A DNA stretch of 64,000 nucleotides from Asterella californica (taxonomy: Eukaryota > Streptophyta > Marchantiopsida > Marchantiales > Aytoniaceae): contig JAYKYS010000006.1 of assembly GCA_036924285.1 (NCBI GenBank), forward strand, positions 31,532,001-31,596,000, written 5' to 3'. The notes beneath the pieces are model-generated. The model ran no database searches. It saw nothing but the letters and a program-made list of their open reading frames with translations, and was not told the origin of the DNA. The translations under genes were made by a program, and so were the position numbers. The stretch's first letter is position 1; every line of letters begins with the position of its first letter. Below, piece by piece: positions 54,901-64,000 of this stretch.

Positions 54901-56837
54901 GATATTATCGTAGGTTTGTCTTTTCCTTCTCAAACAAAGCAATAGCTTTGACTATGTACATGAAGAAGGGAGTTGATTTTGACTTGATAGTGCATGATCA
55001 GAAGGCAAAGGAAGCATTTGAGGAGCTGAAAAAGGCATTAGTGACAGCTCCTATACTTGCTAAACCTGAGTGGAGTAAAGCATTTATTCTGTATACGGAC
55101 GCCTCCAATGTAGCAATCGGATGTACATTAAGTCAGCTAGATGGAGATGGGCATGATCATCCTATAGCTTATGCTAGTAGGCAGATGGTTCCAGCGGAGA
55201 AGAATTACTCCGTGACTGAACGAGAAGGATTAGCGGTGATCTTTGGATTGAAGAAATTTCGACACTACTTGCTAGGAGGGAAATTTTCCATAGTCACAGA
55301 TCACAAGGCTTTAAAGTATATCTTTAATAAGCCTAATGCCGAAGGTCGTATTGCTCGTTGGAAGATCCTTCTAACAGAATACGATTATGTGATCGAAGAT
55401 AGACCAGGGAAGAAGCATGCGAATGCTGATCTTTTGTCAAGGGCTTATGATGATGAGGGAGAAGAACCGTTTGATGATTCATTTCCAGACGAGCATCTGA
55501 TGACCATCACAAGCATCGAGGAGATACCGGACGAGTACAAGGAAATCTGGAGTTTCCTTGTAGATGGCTCTTTTCCAGAAGGTATGCATACCCGAGAACG
55601 TAACGCGTTGATCAAGAGATGCAAACCTTACACCATGGTAGAGGGAATTCTGTTTCATCAAGGAGCAGATGGGTTACTAAGGAGAGCAGTTGGTCAGAAG
55701 GAGGCATTCAAGCTAATGCACGAGTTTCACGACGGAACTGTTTGCGGAGGTCACTTTGCTGGTAAGATAACAGCCTTCAAGATTTTGGATGCGGGTTACC
55801 ACTGGAGAGGGATTTTCAAAGAGTGTTTAGACTATTGCAAAACTTGCGACGTATGTCAAGCATTTGCTCTGAAGTCTACTAGAACACCTCCGTTAAGATC
55901 AATTCCCGTGTTAGGACCATTTGAGAAGTGGGGTATTGATTTTGTAGGTCCTCTTAATAAGACACCTCGAGGCAATAGATACATTGTAGTCGCCACTGAC
56001 TATTGTACCAAGTGGGTAGAGGCTAGACCTTTGAGAGAGACCAATGAAACAGAAGTCGGTAGATTCTTATGGGAGAGGATCATCACAAGATTTGGATGTC
56101 CGTTAGAGTTGGTCTCAGATAGAGGAGGAGAGTTTGTAGGGAGCATGACTACTGCTATGCTACAACACTTTTCTATCAAGCCACGAGTAACGACCTCATA
56201 CAAACCAAATGCTAATGGTCTTGCGGAGAAGACCAATCTTACACTTTGTATGATGCTCGCCAAAGATGCTGGTGTTGAGACTGCGAAACATACTTGGGAT
56301 AAGAGGCTACATGCTATCTTATGGGAGTATCGAACGACAACAAAGACTTCTACTGGGTACTCTCCATTTCGACTGGTTTATGGAGTGGAGTCCAAGTTGC
56401 CGATCCAATTTGAATTGGATACTTTTCAAACTATTCAACGAAAGTTGAAGAGGTCGAGAGGAGAAGACGTGGTCAGATCAAGAAGAGAGCAACTCATGGA
56501 GTTGGAAGAGACCCGAGCGGTAGCAATGATCCGGATGGAACGAGCTCAGGCGTATCAAAAGAAGAGTTACGACAAACGGTTGGGCAAGAGGGAGGTAAAA
56601 CCTTTTCAAGTCGGAGATTGGGTTATGTTGTATGATGCTATCAGATTCAAGAGGGCTAGGAAGAAGTTTCTTCCGAGATATTTTGGTCCTTTTGTTGTAG
56701 ATAAGGTGTGGAGCAACTTCACATATGACCTTCAGGAGCTGGGAGGAAGGAGATTTGATCGAGTAAATCATGACAAGTTGAAGTTGTTTCATCGACGAAA
56801 GTTCTCTCTTCACTCCGAGGACGGAGCGAAAATTTAG
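51951..56837 (+). CDS. gag-pol: Gag-Pol polyprotein of element D, intact, 1628 aa
   Basis: One uninterrupted frame. Gag core about 1-130 (WVLLLPEFLEDFALTWYED, LTHLKQRDDEKVRQYAERVD), zinc knuckle CWTCGGSHFQRNC at 299-311 (CX2CX3HX4C), retropepsin with VLVDGGSAVN (Asp505), RT about 760-960 with FIDD at 899-902, RNase H from about 1045 (TDAS, Asp1050), integrase HHCC from His1257, catalytic Asp1330, Asp1390 and Glu1426 (D-D-35-E spacing), and a GPF module near 1579. There is no chromodomain: the protein ends soon after the GPY/F module. Gypsy domain order is RT before integrase. Every catalytic residue I can check is present, so the element may be able to move. Gag and Pol are fused in one frame, so expression should rely on proteolysis rather than frameshifting. 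Confidence 0.95.
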   Translation: MGKLPVFHGKDNEDVEPFVRDFKRGCIGNNVRRKEEWVLLLPEFLEDFALTWYEDRVKSQTPGAVEDTWETLSNALIEEFLPEESYEKLMVELTHLKQRDDEKVRQYAERVDKLEQRFRTVLRKSGDNVELTMAGIGAVLTKNLVGGLRPSIRTQVRYEKPATKAEAIKIATNMEESLDEGDIIQPHHAALVSTPTPGVATTIAPAPSQLVIASTSAPTPTVVPRPFVPTTMSTATSDFHAELKSITDTLADLKINVVQLREWRNKGGGGGQRGYDNNPNRGNQGNFGGNQGNFGGITCWTCGGSHFQRNCPNNGARGAEAVRMNVGGGNPSQGRDKGVATIDVVRDPIYEKGESSNSSHAPVELLAQERKRTRFSDEPVFMEESASRSTRSSNVSSTPREPRRKLGMADFTISSSQAGYDVVEDVGAQKANITVGQLIALNPSLRRELRGGLSSKRSKKKKPKSKTSKSVGVGVVDVHASEVCTRASKIEVRLNGHYVSDVLVDGGSAVNAISERLMKKLGMEPTRPASIVVGMANKQRVRPLGVLEKVVVSVMGVQTLMSFQVLKDSSYDLLLGRPWLRAVRTTDRWHKGYLRIGPRDHRVIVPLSGVGVVTSDSDRPTSDYWESDTEDDQSVSEVDTGDSYDQESSSEDEGFGRDESVHQLSAIDLLPRPAVEKDPDKEELSEAEIVRRLSTLKFGINVTQEEKSRFLDIFRKYIHVFAFSYKDLKEVTLETHRIELEENARPVRQKQRRVNPTTAMMVKEEIDKLKEASFIYEVENSEWVSPIVIVKKKNGKLRVCIDYKKLNAVTKKDYYPLPFIDEILEEVAGHEWYSFGDGYSGYNQIKIAQEYQQLTTFTTPWGTFAFRVMPFGLCNAPATFQRFMNKVFEPFIGKFVRDFIDDFCVYGRKEDHFDHVIKVLQRLEQANASLNPEKCIFGCEEGLLLGHIISKNGIAVDPEKVKKIVDLPFPINLTKLRQFLGMVGYYRRFVFSFSNKAIALTMYMKKGVDFDLIVHDQKAKEAFEELKKALVTAPILAKPEWSKAFILYTDASNVAIGCTLSQLDGDGHDHPIAYASRQMVPAEKNYSVTEREGLAVIFGLKKFRHYLLGGKFSIVTDHKALKYIFNKPNAEGRIARWKILLTEYDYVIEDRPGKKHANADLLSRAYDDEGEEPFDDSFPDEHLMTITSIEEIPDEYKEIWSFLVDGSFPEGMHTRERNALIKRCKPYTMVEGILFHQGADGLLRRAVGQKEAFKLMHEFHDGTVCGGHFAGKITAFKILDAGYHWRGIFKECLDYCKTCDVCQAFALKSTRTPPLRSIPVLGPFEKWGIDFVGPLNKTPRGNRYIVVATDYCTKWVEARPLRETNETEVGRFLWERIITRFGCPLELVSDRGGEFVGSMTTAMLQHFSIKPRVTTSYKPNANGLAEKTNLTLCMMLAKDAGVETAKHTWDKRLHAILWEYRTTTKTSTGYSPFRLVYGVESKLPIQFELDTFQTIQRKLKRSRGEDVVRSRREQLMELEETRAVAMIRMERAQAYQKKSYDKRLGKREVKPFQVGDWVMLYDAIRFKRARKKFLPRYFGPFVVDKVWSNFTYDLQELGGRRFDRVNHDKLKLFHRRKFSLHSEDGAKI

Positions 56838-56850
56838 TCCGGGGGTAAAA
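56837..56850 (+). promoter_or_regulatory. Polypurine tract of element D
   Basis: GTCCGGGGGTAAAA lies directly before the 3' LTR and immediately after the Gag-Pol stop, the expected site of plus-strand priming. Confidence 0.7.
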
Positions 56851-57765
56851 TGTAACGACCTATGTTACACATAGGAAGTTTGTCTATTAGTAAGGTGTTT
56901 AGTTCTAACTAAGTGTTGAGAATGTTTATTTGCTGCCAAAGTACTTTTAGGAGATATCAAGTTAGTCATGACTAGCTAAAAGTTAGTTATGGTTAAACTT
57001 AGCTGTACTTTTGGCAGAATTCAGATATTTGCTAAAGAGTGAGCACTACTATCTTGTCATCTTGTCTAAAAGGTAGAAAGGGGGTGGAAAGTATCCCTTA
57101 TCTCCTTTTTGACTTGATATTAGTGGTTGGATTAAAGTTGTGGACTTTGTGGGCATTAAAAACAAGAAGAGATTCCACATGTTTCCTTTTTAGTGGGTCC
57201 TAGTGTAGAGGGGGGGTGGAAATTCGAGATTCCTTGAGAATATTCCAGAATCCTTCTAGAAGTTGTTGACTTTGAAGGAATAAGCCCATGTGAAAAGGTA
57301 AAAAGCCCATGTGATCAATGCTTTTACCTTAAGTAATATCTTAGTAAAACCCGGTAAAAGTAGTTACGGCTGAGTTACCGGGGGTACCAAAGTAAAAACC
57401 TAGAATGTATAAATAGAGGAGTAGAGAAGAGCTCCTCATCCTTGTTTTCACATCGTCGTAATGACAACTTGAGTAATATAGAGAGTGTGGGATATTTTTA
57501 GCATGTGAGAACTTGAGAGACGTCGTTAGAATGGAGGATTTTAGTGGATGAGATTATGGAGATTTTAGTTGATAAGTTTGTGGGTGTATGAATGAGAGTG
57601 AACTTAACATTTTTCCCTTCAAGATTCATGGTGTGCTTCCATCAAAGCCATCAGAGGTGACCCCTGAGTGAGAGACAGGCCCGACAGTTGCAGATTCGTG
57701 GATGACGATCGTGGAGGTTGAGAGATCGGGGGGTAGTTGATCGTTAGGACCGCGGAGGGTTTACA
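56851..57765 (+). repeat. 3' LTR of element D, 915 bp
   Basis: Identical in length and, by eye, in sequence to 49002-49916. It is followed by GGTC (57766-57769), matching the four bases before the 5' LTR. Confidence 0.95.
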
Positions 57766-59057
57766 GGTCAGGAGGGTCGAAACCCCTAAACTGCGGGGAA
57801 GATGCGCAGGAAGCGCATTAGCACAGATCTCGAAACCTTGAACAGAAGACGCTTCGGAAGATCTGAACATCTTCGGAAGACGCTTCTGAGATTGGAACAT
57901 CTTCAGAAGCCTGACATCTTCGAAAGACTGTCTCCGGAAGACTGTCTTCGGAAGTCGACTGTACACAATTTGTATCAAGAGTGGATTTGCTTGGGTTTTG
58001 TGTTAAGAGAGGCTTGGTACGAATCCTGAGTGGCGTGGTGAGTTGTTTTGTTATTTCGAGAAGTTGGAAATCGGGAACTAGGCCTGTGCCTCCCGACCTT
58101 CCAAGCTTATCAAATCCACATCTTCCTAGAGAGACTAGAAGATTGGAATGGCTGGCAAAATACGCGAGAAGACGTGGGGGTCCATTTCAGATCTCTTCTG
58201 TCTGACCCATAGCAGCCCATTCTTTCTTCTTCCCGAACTTAAGAGAGAGTCGTAAGAAGTCTTGCTGGCAGAATCTGGAGAGAATGGTCGAGGGTCATGT
58301 CTTCCCATCATGCAGTAAGCTTCTTCTGAGTGTGTACGAGAGGTGAGAAGTTAGAAGAACAGAGTGCAAATGTCTTGAGTCTGTTGTGAGGATAGATTGC
58401 GCGTAGAAAGAAGAAGACATGTGAGATCAGTGAAGGGAAGCCTGACTTCGGGAGGTCTTCCGAGAAAAACATTGAATCGGAAGCTGTCCTGGGAGTCTTC
58501 CCAGAGACCACTGTCACCGCAGGAGCCCGCAACCATCTTCTGATCCTGTTATGCACTCTACTTCTCGCGAATCTTGTATCTTCTGATAGGAAGTAGGATG
58601 TAATGCAAGGTGGGTTGTCTTCTTAGGAATCCATGCGAGGCCTTGCTTAGTTAGGATTGTTTAGATATAGCTCAGAAGACGAGAGCTATCTAGGAAGTAC
58701 TGTTAGAATCCCGGAAGACGGAGTAGCTGTCTTCTGGAAGACTAGTTTCGTCTTTTGAGAAGTAGAAGCTAGACTATGGACACTTGGGAAGGACTGAGCC
58801 TTCAGCTCACAGAAAGTGCGTGTGGCTTAGTGCAACAGATCTTCCAGTATGTCGATGCATCCTCGAGGGTTGGTGCTACCGGCAGCAGAGTTGGCCGAGG
58901 CCACATCCTTTCTCAAGGAGTTGGGTCTCGACTTCTTCCTGTGGGATTGGAACCTCATCGACCAAGGACTTCTGGAGGAGGTTTGGGCAGCCTTACCACC
59001 TCGCAACCGTATACATGCGAAGGCAGGAGTAGCTCGAGGAAGACCATCTTCCTGGAC
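57766..59057 (+). mobile_element. Family C copy C3, continuation right of element D
   Basis: It resumes with GGTCAGGAGGG and matches C2 in inverted orientation (for example GGTACGAATCC near 58016 against 47520). The coding start region (from about 58776: DTWEGLSLQL; 58849-59050: FLKELGLDFFLWDWNLIDQG and EEVWAALPPRN) is present up to the element F LTR at 59058. Some 600 bp of the C2 leader is missing. Confidence 0.75.
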
Positions 59058-59841
59058 TATAACACCTAGGGGTTGCATAGTAGTAAATATATGGATAGTT
59101 ATAACTATGTGTGGTGAGTCTTCTAAATAAGTCCCAAGGCTAGACCATACTCTAAGTTAGTGACAGATAACTAGGAGTAGTCACAGTTAGAGTTGGAGGT
59201 ATTTGAGGACAGAATATTAGAATATTCTAAAGTGTGAGAACTACTATTTTGTTTGGTTGTGCATAAAATGACAAGGATGTGAATAATACACTCTTGTCTT
59301 AGGCGTGACTGATTTTTATTGGTTGTAGAGACTTAAGGGTCAAACAATCAAGAGGGTTGTTGACTTTTTTGGCTCAATTATGTGTTAGTATTTTGTCTTG
59401 TAAGGAGCAATCTGAGATTCCTTTCAAGGATTCCTTTATACTTCTAGAAGAATCCTAATTATTAGAGTAGAGTCAAAAGAGGAGAAATCTACTCTTGACT
59501 TAGGACTTTTACCTTTGACTTGGTCTCGGTAAATTGCAGTAAATCAGATTTACAAGTAGTTACCATGGTAAATCTGCAGTAGTATAAATAGAGGGGTTGT
59601 GGAGTGATCTCTCATCCTCCCTTTGCCTTGTATTTGGAAGCCGTTAGGCCATATCTATAAAGGGCGTGTTTTTCATCTCTGCGTCTCCATGAGAGTTCTC
59701 GTTCCCAGCGAGGAAGAGATATGAGAATGTTGAGAGTTGGATTTAGTCGAGGCCTCCTAGTTCCATGATGCGCCCCCTCAAAGGCCATCAGAGGTTTACC
59801 CTGGGTGAGAGACAGGACCGGTAGCAAGCTTGAGGGTCACA
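59058..59841 (+). repeat. LTR of element F, 784 bp
   Basis: It runs from TATAACACCTAGG (a TG to TA change at the first dinucleotide is likely) to GGGTCACA. It shares with the element D LTR the TATAAATAGAGG promoter and a CATCAGAGGT...GAGAGACAGG line near its end, but is otherwise diverged. Confidence 0.75.
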
Positions 59842-59885
59842 TTTTTGGTTCCGTTGCCGGGACCTCACTAGGAGGCTTGAGAGAT

Positions 59886-60056
59886 ATGTTTCGTGTGCAG
59901 TTTTACATCAGACAGAAGGACGTTATGAGAGAGCATATCGAGAGAACTCTTGGAGAGGCTAGAGCTACTGCCATGCTAGAGACCTTAGAGCCATTCGTGT
60001 ATCCGGTTGTCATCTACGATGCATTTGAGGTCATCTTGTACATTCTGTACACATAG
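59886..60056 (+). CDS. 56-aa leader ORF of element F
   Basis: It starts MFRVQFYIRQKDVMREHIER and ends LYT, the same length as the element D frame at 49963-50133. The eight replacements are E12D, I13V, M18I, G24E, E25A, N28T, A32E and F55Y, mostly conservative. The second half (LEPFVYPVVIYDAFEVILYI) is unchanged despite synonymous changes in most of its codons. The protein is not recognised. Confidence 0.75.
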   Translation: MFRVQFYIRQKDVMREHIERTLGEARATAMLETLEPFVYPVVIYDAFEVILYILYT

Positions 60057-61012
60057 GATGTTAGAATCAGCTGAAGAGAACGTTGTCGAGGAGAGTCCTT
60101 CTCAGGAAGGGCGAGCCTTCTGGCTGTGATAGATCGCGAGATAGAAGTAGAGATTGTATATCAAGACAAGAGCCAAGCAAGAGATCGCAACGGCTGAAGT
60201 CACTCACAGACACTATGACTATAGATTATTTACTACTCAACAGATCAAGTCTCAAGTCTCAAGAGACAGGTCCACCTTCAAACACGACAGACAAGAGAAA
60301 CCTGAACTCACGATGCTTTATTTCTCTTCTAAACACACTCAATAGTCCTCCACATATATCAATTTACAACCTATCTCTACTTAACTCCTTACGTTGATCA
60401 CCGTAGATGCCAAACAGCCAATTCCCACTCAACTAGTCTTTTCTCCAGCAGATTTCTCTCCAGAACCTACAACAGATGAGGATTTGAAACTCCAACGCCT
60501 TGTATCCCTCCCTACGACAGCTTCAGCACTGAAATTCTCAGAAAACCTGACCTTCTCAGTCTCAGTCCTCCTCCTCCACTCAAATAATGTTCTCTTTCCC
60601 CACTCACCAAAATCACCTCAACTCAAGTCTAGTAGGTGAAATTCGGTCCCCAAACTCTTAATCTTCTCTCTGCATCTACCTCTCAACTGAAAACTATCAA
60701 GAATTTAATCCCGCGTCAATCAAGAGTCTCTTGCAGATTATCCAAACGATCTCCTTCCGTAAAACTATCTCCTGTCCGATCAGAAGTAATTCTGCCTCCA
60801 AACTGCTCTCAGTCTTCCAAATACTCGTCCGTCCCTCAGTCACCATCACGCAATCCCTCAATTCAGTTCTGTCAGAAAAAATTGATCTCCCTCAGCCTCC
60901 AAGTTTCTCCTTCCGCTTCAGCTCTCAGCTCTTTGTAAAAAAAATCTCTTTTGCAAAACTGTCCCCCCGATCCTCAGTCGCCGCAGGTATTTTACCTAAA
61001 AGTTAAGGCCCC

Positions 61013-61900
61013 AGCTTAAGCTGCCCCCTGCTGTCCTTATAAGCGCAATCACTTATCAGAAGCAGGGCCTTAGCTAAGCTGCCCCCCCCTCTTAAACTCT
61101 GATTCTCCTCCTTCCGCCTCCGCTGTAATCTTCCGCTTCAAGCTTCTGTTGTAATCTTCCGCTTTAAGCTTCCGCGGTAATCTTCCGCTTCCACTGTAGT
61201 TTTCCGCTTCCGCTGTAATATTCTGCTTCAAGGTTCCGCGGTAATCTTCGGCTTCCGCTGTAATCTTCCGCTTCAAGCTTCCGCGGTAATCTTCCGCTTC
61301 CGCTGTAATATTCCGCTTCAAGCTTCCGCGGTAGTTTTCCGCTTCCGCTGTAATATTCCGCTTCAAGCTTCCGGGCCTAAGCTGCCCCCTGCTGTCCTTA
61401 TAAGCGCAATCACTTATCAGAAGCAGGGCCTTAGCTAAGCTGCCCCCCCTCTTAAACTCTAATTCTCCTCCTTCCGCCTCCGCTGTAATCTTCCGCTTCA
61501 AGCTTCTGTTGTAATCTTCCGCTTTAAGCTTCCGCGGTAATCTTCCGCTTCCGCTGTAGTTTTCCGCTTCCGCTGTAATATTCCGCTTCAAGCTTCCGCG
61601 GTAATCTTCCGCTTCCGCTGTAATATTCCGCTTCAAGCTTCTGCGGTAGTTTTCCGCTTCCGTTGTAATATTCCGCTTCAAGCTTCCGCGGTAATCTTCT
61701 GCTTCCGCTGTAGTTTTCCGCTTCCGCTGTAATATTCCGCTTCAAGCTTCCGCGGTAATCTTCCGCTTCCGCTGTAGTTTTCCGCTTCCGCTGTAATATT
61801 CCGCTTCAAGCTTCCGCGGTAATCTTCTGCTTCCGCTGTAATCTTCCACTTCAGTTTTCTGTTGTAACCTTCCGCTTCCGTTGTAATCTTTTGCTTTAAT
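61013..61900. repeat. CTTCCGC minisatellite with higher-order duplication
   Basis: Dozens of variants of CTTCCGCGGTAATCTTCCG and CTTCCGCTGTAATATTCCG alternate. A block of about 360 bp, led by CTGCCCCCTGCTGTCCTTAT, occurs at about 61021 and again at 61380. The minus strand is open across the array only because of its composition. Confidence 0.85.
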
Positions 61901-62230
61901 TTTAAGGCCCCATCTAAAGCTGTTCCTCTGCTATCCTTATGCGTACATAATAATCAGCAAAAGTTTCCCGTGCTCTCGATGCCATCTTGATGCCACCCTG
62001 AATATAATCCAATGTAGGCCGAAGTCCCAACACTTATGAGGCTGCCCCACAGGGCTTACAGCTCCCCCATATGTGCACCAGGTATCTCCCATAGTATATT
62101 CAGAATGGCATGCGGAGGCTTAGGCCAGGAAGCCCACGATTAAGGGAGATACCGGCCTCCCTAGATATGCAGGACGTGGCTGCATATCCAACATAGACTC
62201 CCTTCCAGGAGGCCAACATGCCGGAATAGG

Positions 62231-62300
62231 AACCAGAGGCCAGGGGGGATTGATCCTGAGACCACTTCCCTCCTAGGCAGGCGCCCTATCACTGGGATGG
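62231..62300 (-). repeat. tRNA-like relic in the element G LTR
   Basis: On the minus strand, CAGTGATAGGGCGCCTGCCT resembles an A-box region and GGATCAATCCCCC a B box, about 40 bases apart. No intact cloverleaf was found. It could be a tRNA-derived SINE fragment or chance. Confidence 0.25.
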
Positions 62301-62848
62301 CCTTTGGTTCCGTTCAAGAAGGTAAAAACTTTTGTACATATGTTTACCTGAAGAAATTTTTCTGTAAAATCCTTACTAGCCTTTCCTACACTAACTTCCT
62401 TACACAACTCCGTTTTTAGTGAACAAGGAGTCAAAACTATAGTATTTGCGAACACCTACACACTCACGCTATCCGATTCTGAGTTCGAGTCACGAACCAG
62501 AATCGACGGATTTCCCTCTTTCACATATTTCACAGCCTAAAACTCGTACTAACTATTGCTTAAAACACTTTCTGTCAAAACTAGAAGCATGACGTCGCTC
62601 TCCTCGTCGAACTTTGCATTCTGATGTCTTTCGACTCCTTTAGGGGTGATATTCCAACCCAAGCTAGGGGGCAGCTTGTCAAGCATAGCCCTAGCTTAGC
62701 TCCTGCCTAGCTTGTTAAGCTGTAGGGCAGCTTCCTTTACACAATATAGAAAAAAATCTCTCTGCAATACTTTTCACTGTATAGATCTATGTACAATACG
62801 ACATTCACCCCCTCCAAACCTGCACATCCTCTGGTATGTGCCAATCCG

Positions 62849-64000
62849 TCACCGATCCTCGTGGTCCTCCAAATCATCTTCGCTCTCTGCGACCGTCTCA
62901 GAAAGGTCTTCATTTGTTCCTGTCTGCTCTGAATCTAAGAACTCAGCTAGCTCCACAGTCTCCCCTCTCTTCTTGAATAACTTCACTCGTTTCCCAGCAA
63001 CTGGAAGCCTTAAAGGCGTGCCATCTAGCTCTTGCAAGGAATAAGTAGCATTATGATGTACATCAGAGACAAGGTAAGGGCCAAACCACCTTCTCGAAAA
63101 CTTTCGAACTGTAGAGTGTTGGTTCTCCAATGTGTTGTCGTATACCAACACCCAGTCCCCAACTTGTATCGGTTTTGGTCGTAGTCTATGAGTCTTATCA
63201 AACCTCTCCTTGTTCCCAAGTCGAGCCGCCTTCAACCGTCGCTGCGCTTCAGAGAGATCCTCTTCTCTACATTCTAACTGTCTGATTCGAAGTGCCAGAA
63301 GTTGTACACGATCCATTCCTTCCTCCCATGGTAAAGTAGCCCATGTAGGAAAGTCCTCTTCTGCTGGCATAATCGGCTTCTGACCCAGCATCAGTTCAGT
63401 GGGCATGTACCCAGTAGTAGTGCAATGAGTTGACCTGTCAGCCCACAAAACAAAAGGAAGCAACCTAGGCCACTGTCTATGCCTACCATTACATGCCTTT
63501 ACCGGAGCTTGAACAATCGACGGATGCCCTCTCTCGCTCTTACCAATCCCTTCCGGATTCATAGCAGTAGTGAGTTTTAGTTTCACTCCGTGTTGGGCGA
63601 AGAACTCCTTTGCTTCCGTACCACACAACTCTCCTCTGTCTGCACGCAATCTTCCTATAGATCCGTACCTACAGACAATATCTTCAAGAACAAACCTACA
63701 TATCCCTTCTGTGGTCTTCGTCCTCAGAGCTCGTCCTTCCACAAAATTGAAGAGGTCTTCTCGAGCCGACACCAAGTACCTCATACCCCATAACCTAGGA
63801 GGCATTGCTACTAAATCAAGAACCCATTGAAAATGGATACTAGGCGGATAAGTTGATACCAGGCCATCCCTGTAACGTACCTTTGAATAAAATTGACAGT
63901 GTAGGCATGAGCTTACAAAGTTCACCACATCATGATAAAGTCCTCTCCACCAATATCTCTCCTTCAGTTTTGTATAAGTAGCCCAAGCTCCCCGATGTCC
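62849..64000 (-). CDS. pol: Integrase end of the element G polyprotein, open at the window edge
   Basis: One minus-strand frame of about 383 codons, continuing off the right edge. HHCC zinc domain: GHRGAWATY near the edge and CLHCQFYSKV near 63900. Core: WVLDLVAMPP, RLRADRGELCG and IGKSERGHPS give the D-D-E set. The C-terminal part has VGDWVLVYDNT and RWFGPYLVSDV (GPY/F module), then an acidic tail (ESEDDLEDHEDR). It is the intact counterpart of the broken element B integrase (27750-28894). No stop interrupts it, so G may be much younger than B. Confidence 0.85.
   Translation of the reverse strand, partial: GHRGAWATYTKLKERYWWRGLYHDVVNFVSSCLHCQFYSKVRYRDGLVSTYPPSIHFQWVLDLVAMPPRLWGMRYLVSAREDLFNFVEGRALRTKTTEGICRFVLEDIVCRYGSIGRLRADRGELCGTEAKEFFAQHGVKLKLTTAMNPEGIGKSERGHPSIVQAPVKACNGRHRQWPRLLPFVLWADRSTHCTTTGYMPTELMLGQKPIMPAEEDFPTWATLPWEEGMDRVQLLALRIRQLECREEDLSEAQRRLKAARLGNKERFDKTHRLRPKPIQVGDWVLVYDNTLENQHSTVRKFSRRWFGPYLVSDVHHNATYSLQELDGTPLRLPVAGKRVKLFKKRGETVELAEFLDSEQTGTNEDLSETVAESEDDLEDHEDR

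Larger units (their letters stand above)
49002..57765 (+). mobile_element. Element D: intact, apparently young Ty3/gypsy-type retrotransposon
   Basis: 8764 bp with matching LTRs, primer-binding site, leader ORFs, intact Gag-Pol and polypurine tract, inserted in family C copy C3 with a 4-base (possibly 5-base) target duplication. LTRs are copied from one template at insertion, so the lack of visible differences means recent movement. Confidence 0.95.
59058..60083 (+). mobile_element. Element F: truncated relative of element D
   Basis: LTR, primer-binding site (TGGTTCCGTTGCCGGGACC at 59846) and the 56-codon leader frame are kept. Twenty-seven bases after that frame the element is cut by the LTR of element G. 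Any remainder would lie beyond G, outside the window. Confidence 0.75.
60084..62803 (-). repeat. 3' LTR of element G, about 2.7 kb, with internal minisatellite
   Basis: In plus orientation it starts TGTCGAGGAGAG, with the same GATTGTATAT line as the element B LTR, and ends ATACGACA just before TTCACCCCCTCC (the complement of a polypurine tract). TGTCG/CGACA ends match element B. The preceding bases ACGT (60080-60083) may be its target duplication; the partner is outside the window. Confidence 0.7.

Noticed and set aside
54399..56813. Long minus-strand frames inside Gag-Pol of element D
   Set aside because: Antisense shadows of a conserved coding frame.
61070..61745. Minus-strand frames of repeated KRNITAEAENYSGS
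   Set aside because: They follow the CTTCCGC minisatellite exactly; the frame is open because of unit length and composition. No evidence of a gene.

Overview
The window is nuclear DNA of a land plant, most likely a bryophyte. The evidence is a plant-type SOUL haem-binding protein with the repeated KIAMTAPVIT signature, short introns with GT/AG ends and CTAAC-like branch points, and a dense layer of nested Ty3/gypsy-type LTR retrotransposons. I cannot fix the species from sequence alone. No rRNA gene, bacterial operon or CRISPR array is visible.

Layout. Bases 1-16000 are the gene-bearing part. They hold a cut-off exon at the left edge (minus), a three-exon gene end at 2594-3247 (plus), an extracellular Cys-rich single-pass membrane protein gene at 4505-5295 (minus), an RS-repeat/Cys-His-rich protein at 10210-11193, a basic nuclear-looking protein at 12789-13307 and a SOUL protein at 14751-15404. 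Bases 16000-24600 are AT-rich and gene-poor, with a degenerate hairpin satellite (18110-19140) and a TIR element of internal palindromes (19895-20758; a partial relative lies at about 1905-2578).

From 24640 to the right edge almost everything is nested mobile DNA. Element A (minus, 38428 down to about 24640) is a decayed gypsy-like element. It carries a C5 cytosine methyltransferase domain upstream of reverse transcriptase and a PHD finger downstream of integrase. Element B (26428-34798, minus, 1.3 kb LTRs, 4-bp TSD) inserted into the integrase zinc-binding domain of A. Right of A lie copies of an unclassified GAAGAC-rich family C; copies C2 and C3 stand head to head around a 35-bp spacer. 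C3 is split by element D (49002-57765), an apparently young, intact gypsy element with 915-bp LTRs that look identical and a 1628-codon Gag-Pol frame. C3 is then ended by element F, a relative of D that keeps only LTR, primer-binding site and a 56-codon frame. F is cut by the 2.7-kb LTR of element G, a relative of B whose integrase frame is open to the window edge.

The most interesting signals are (1) the methyltransferase plus PHD finger in one retrotransposon, a possible self-encoded chromatin writer and reader, and (2) a 56-codon leader frame directly after the primer-binding site of D and F. Between D and F that frame shows 29 synonymous against 8 amino-acid-changing codon differences, which points to a selected, apparently unnamed small protein. 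Working order of insertions: A is oldest; B and the C family entered it; D and F entered C3; G entered F.
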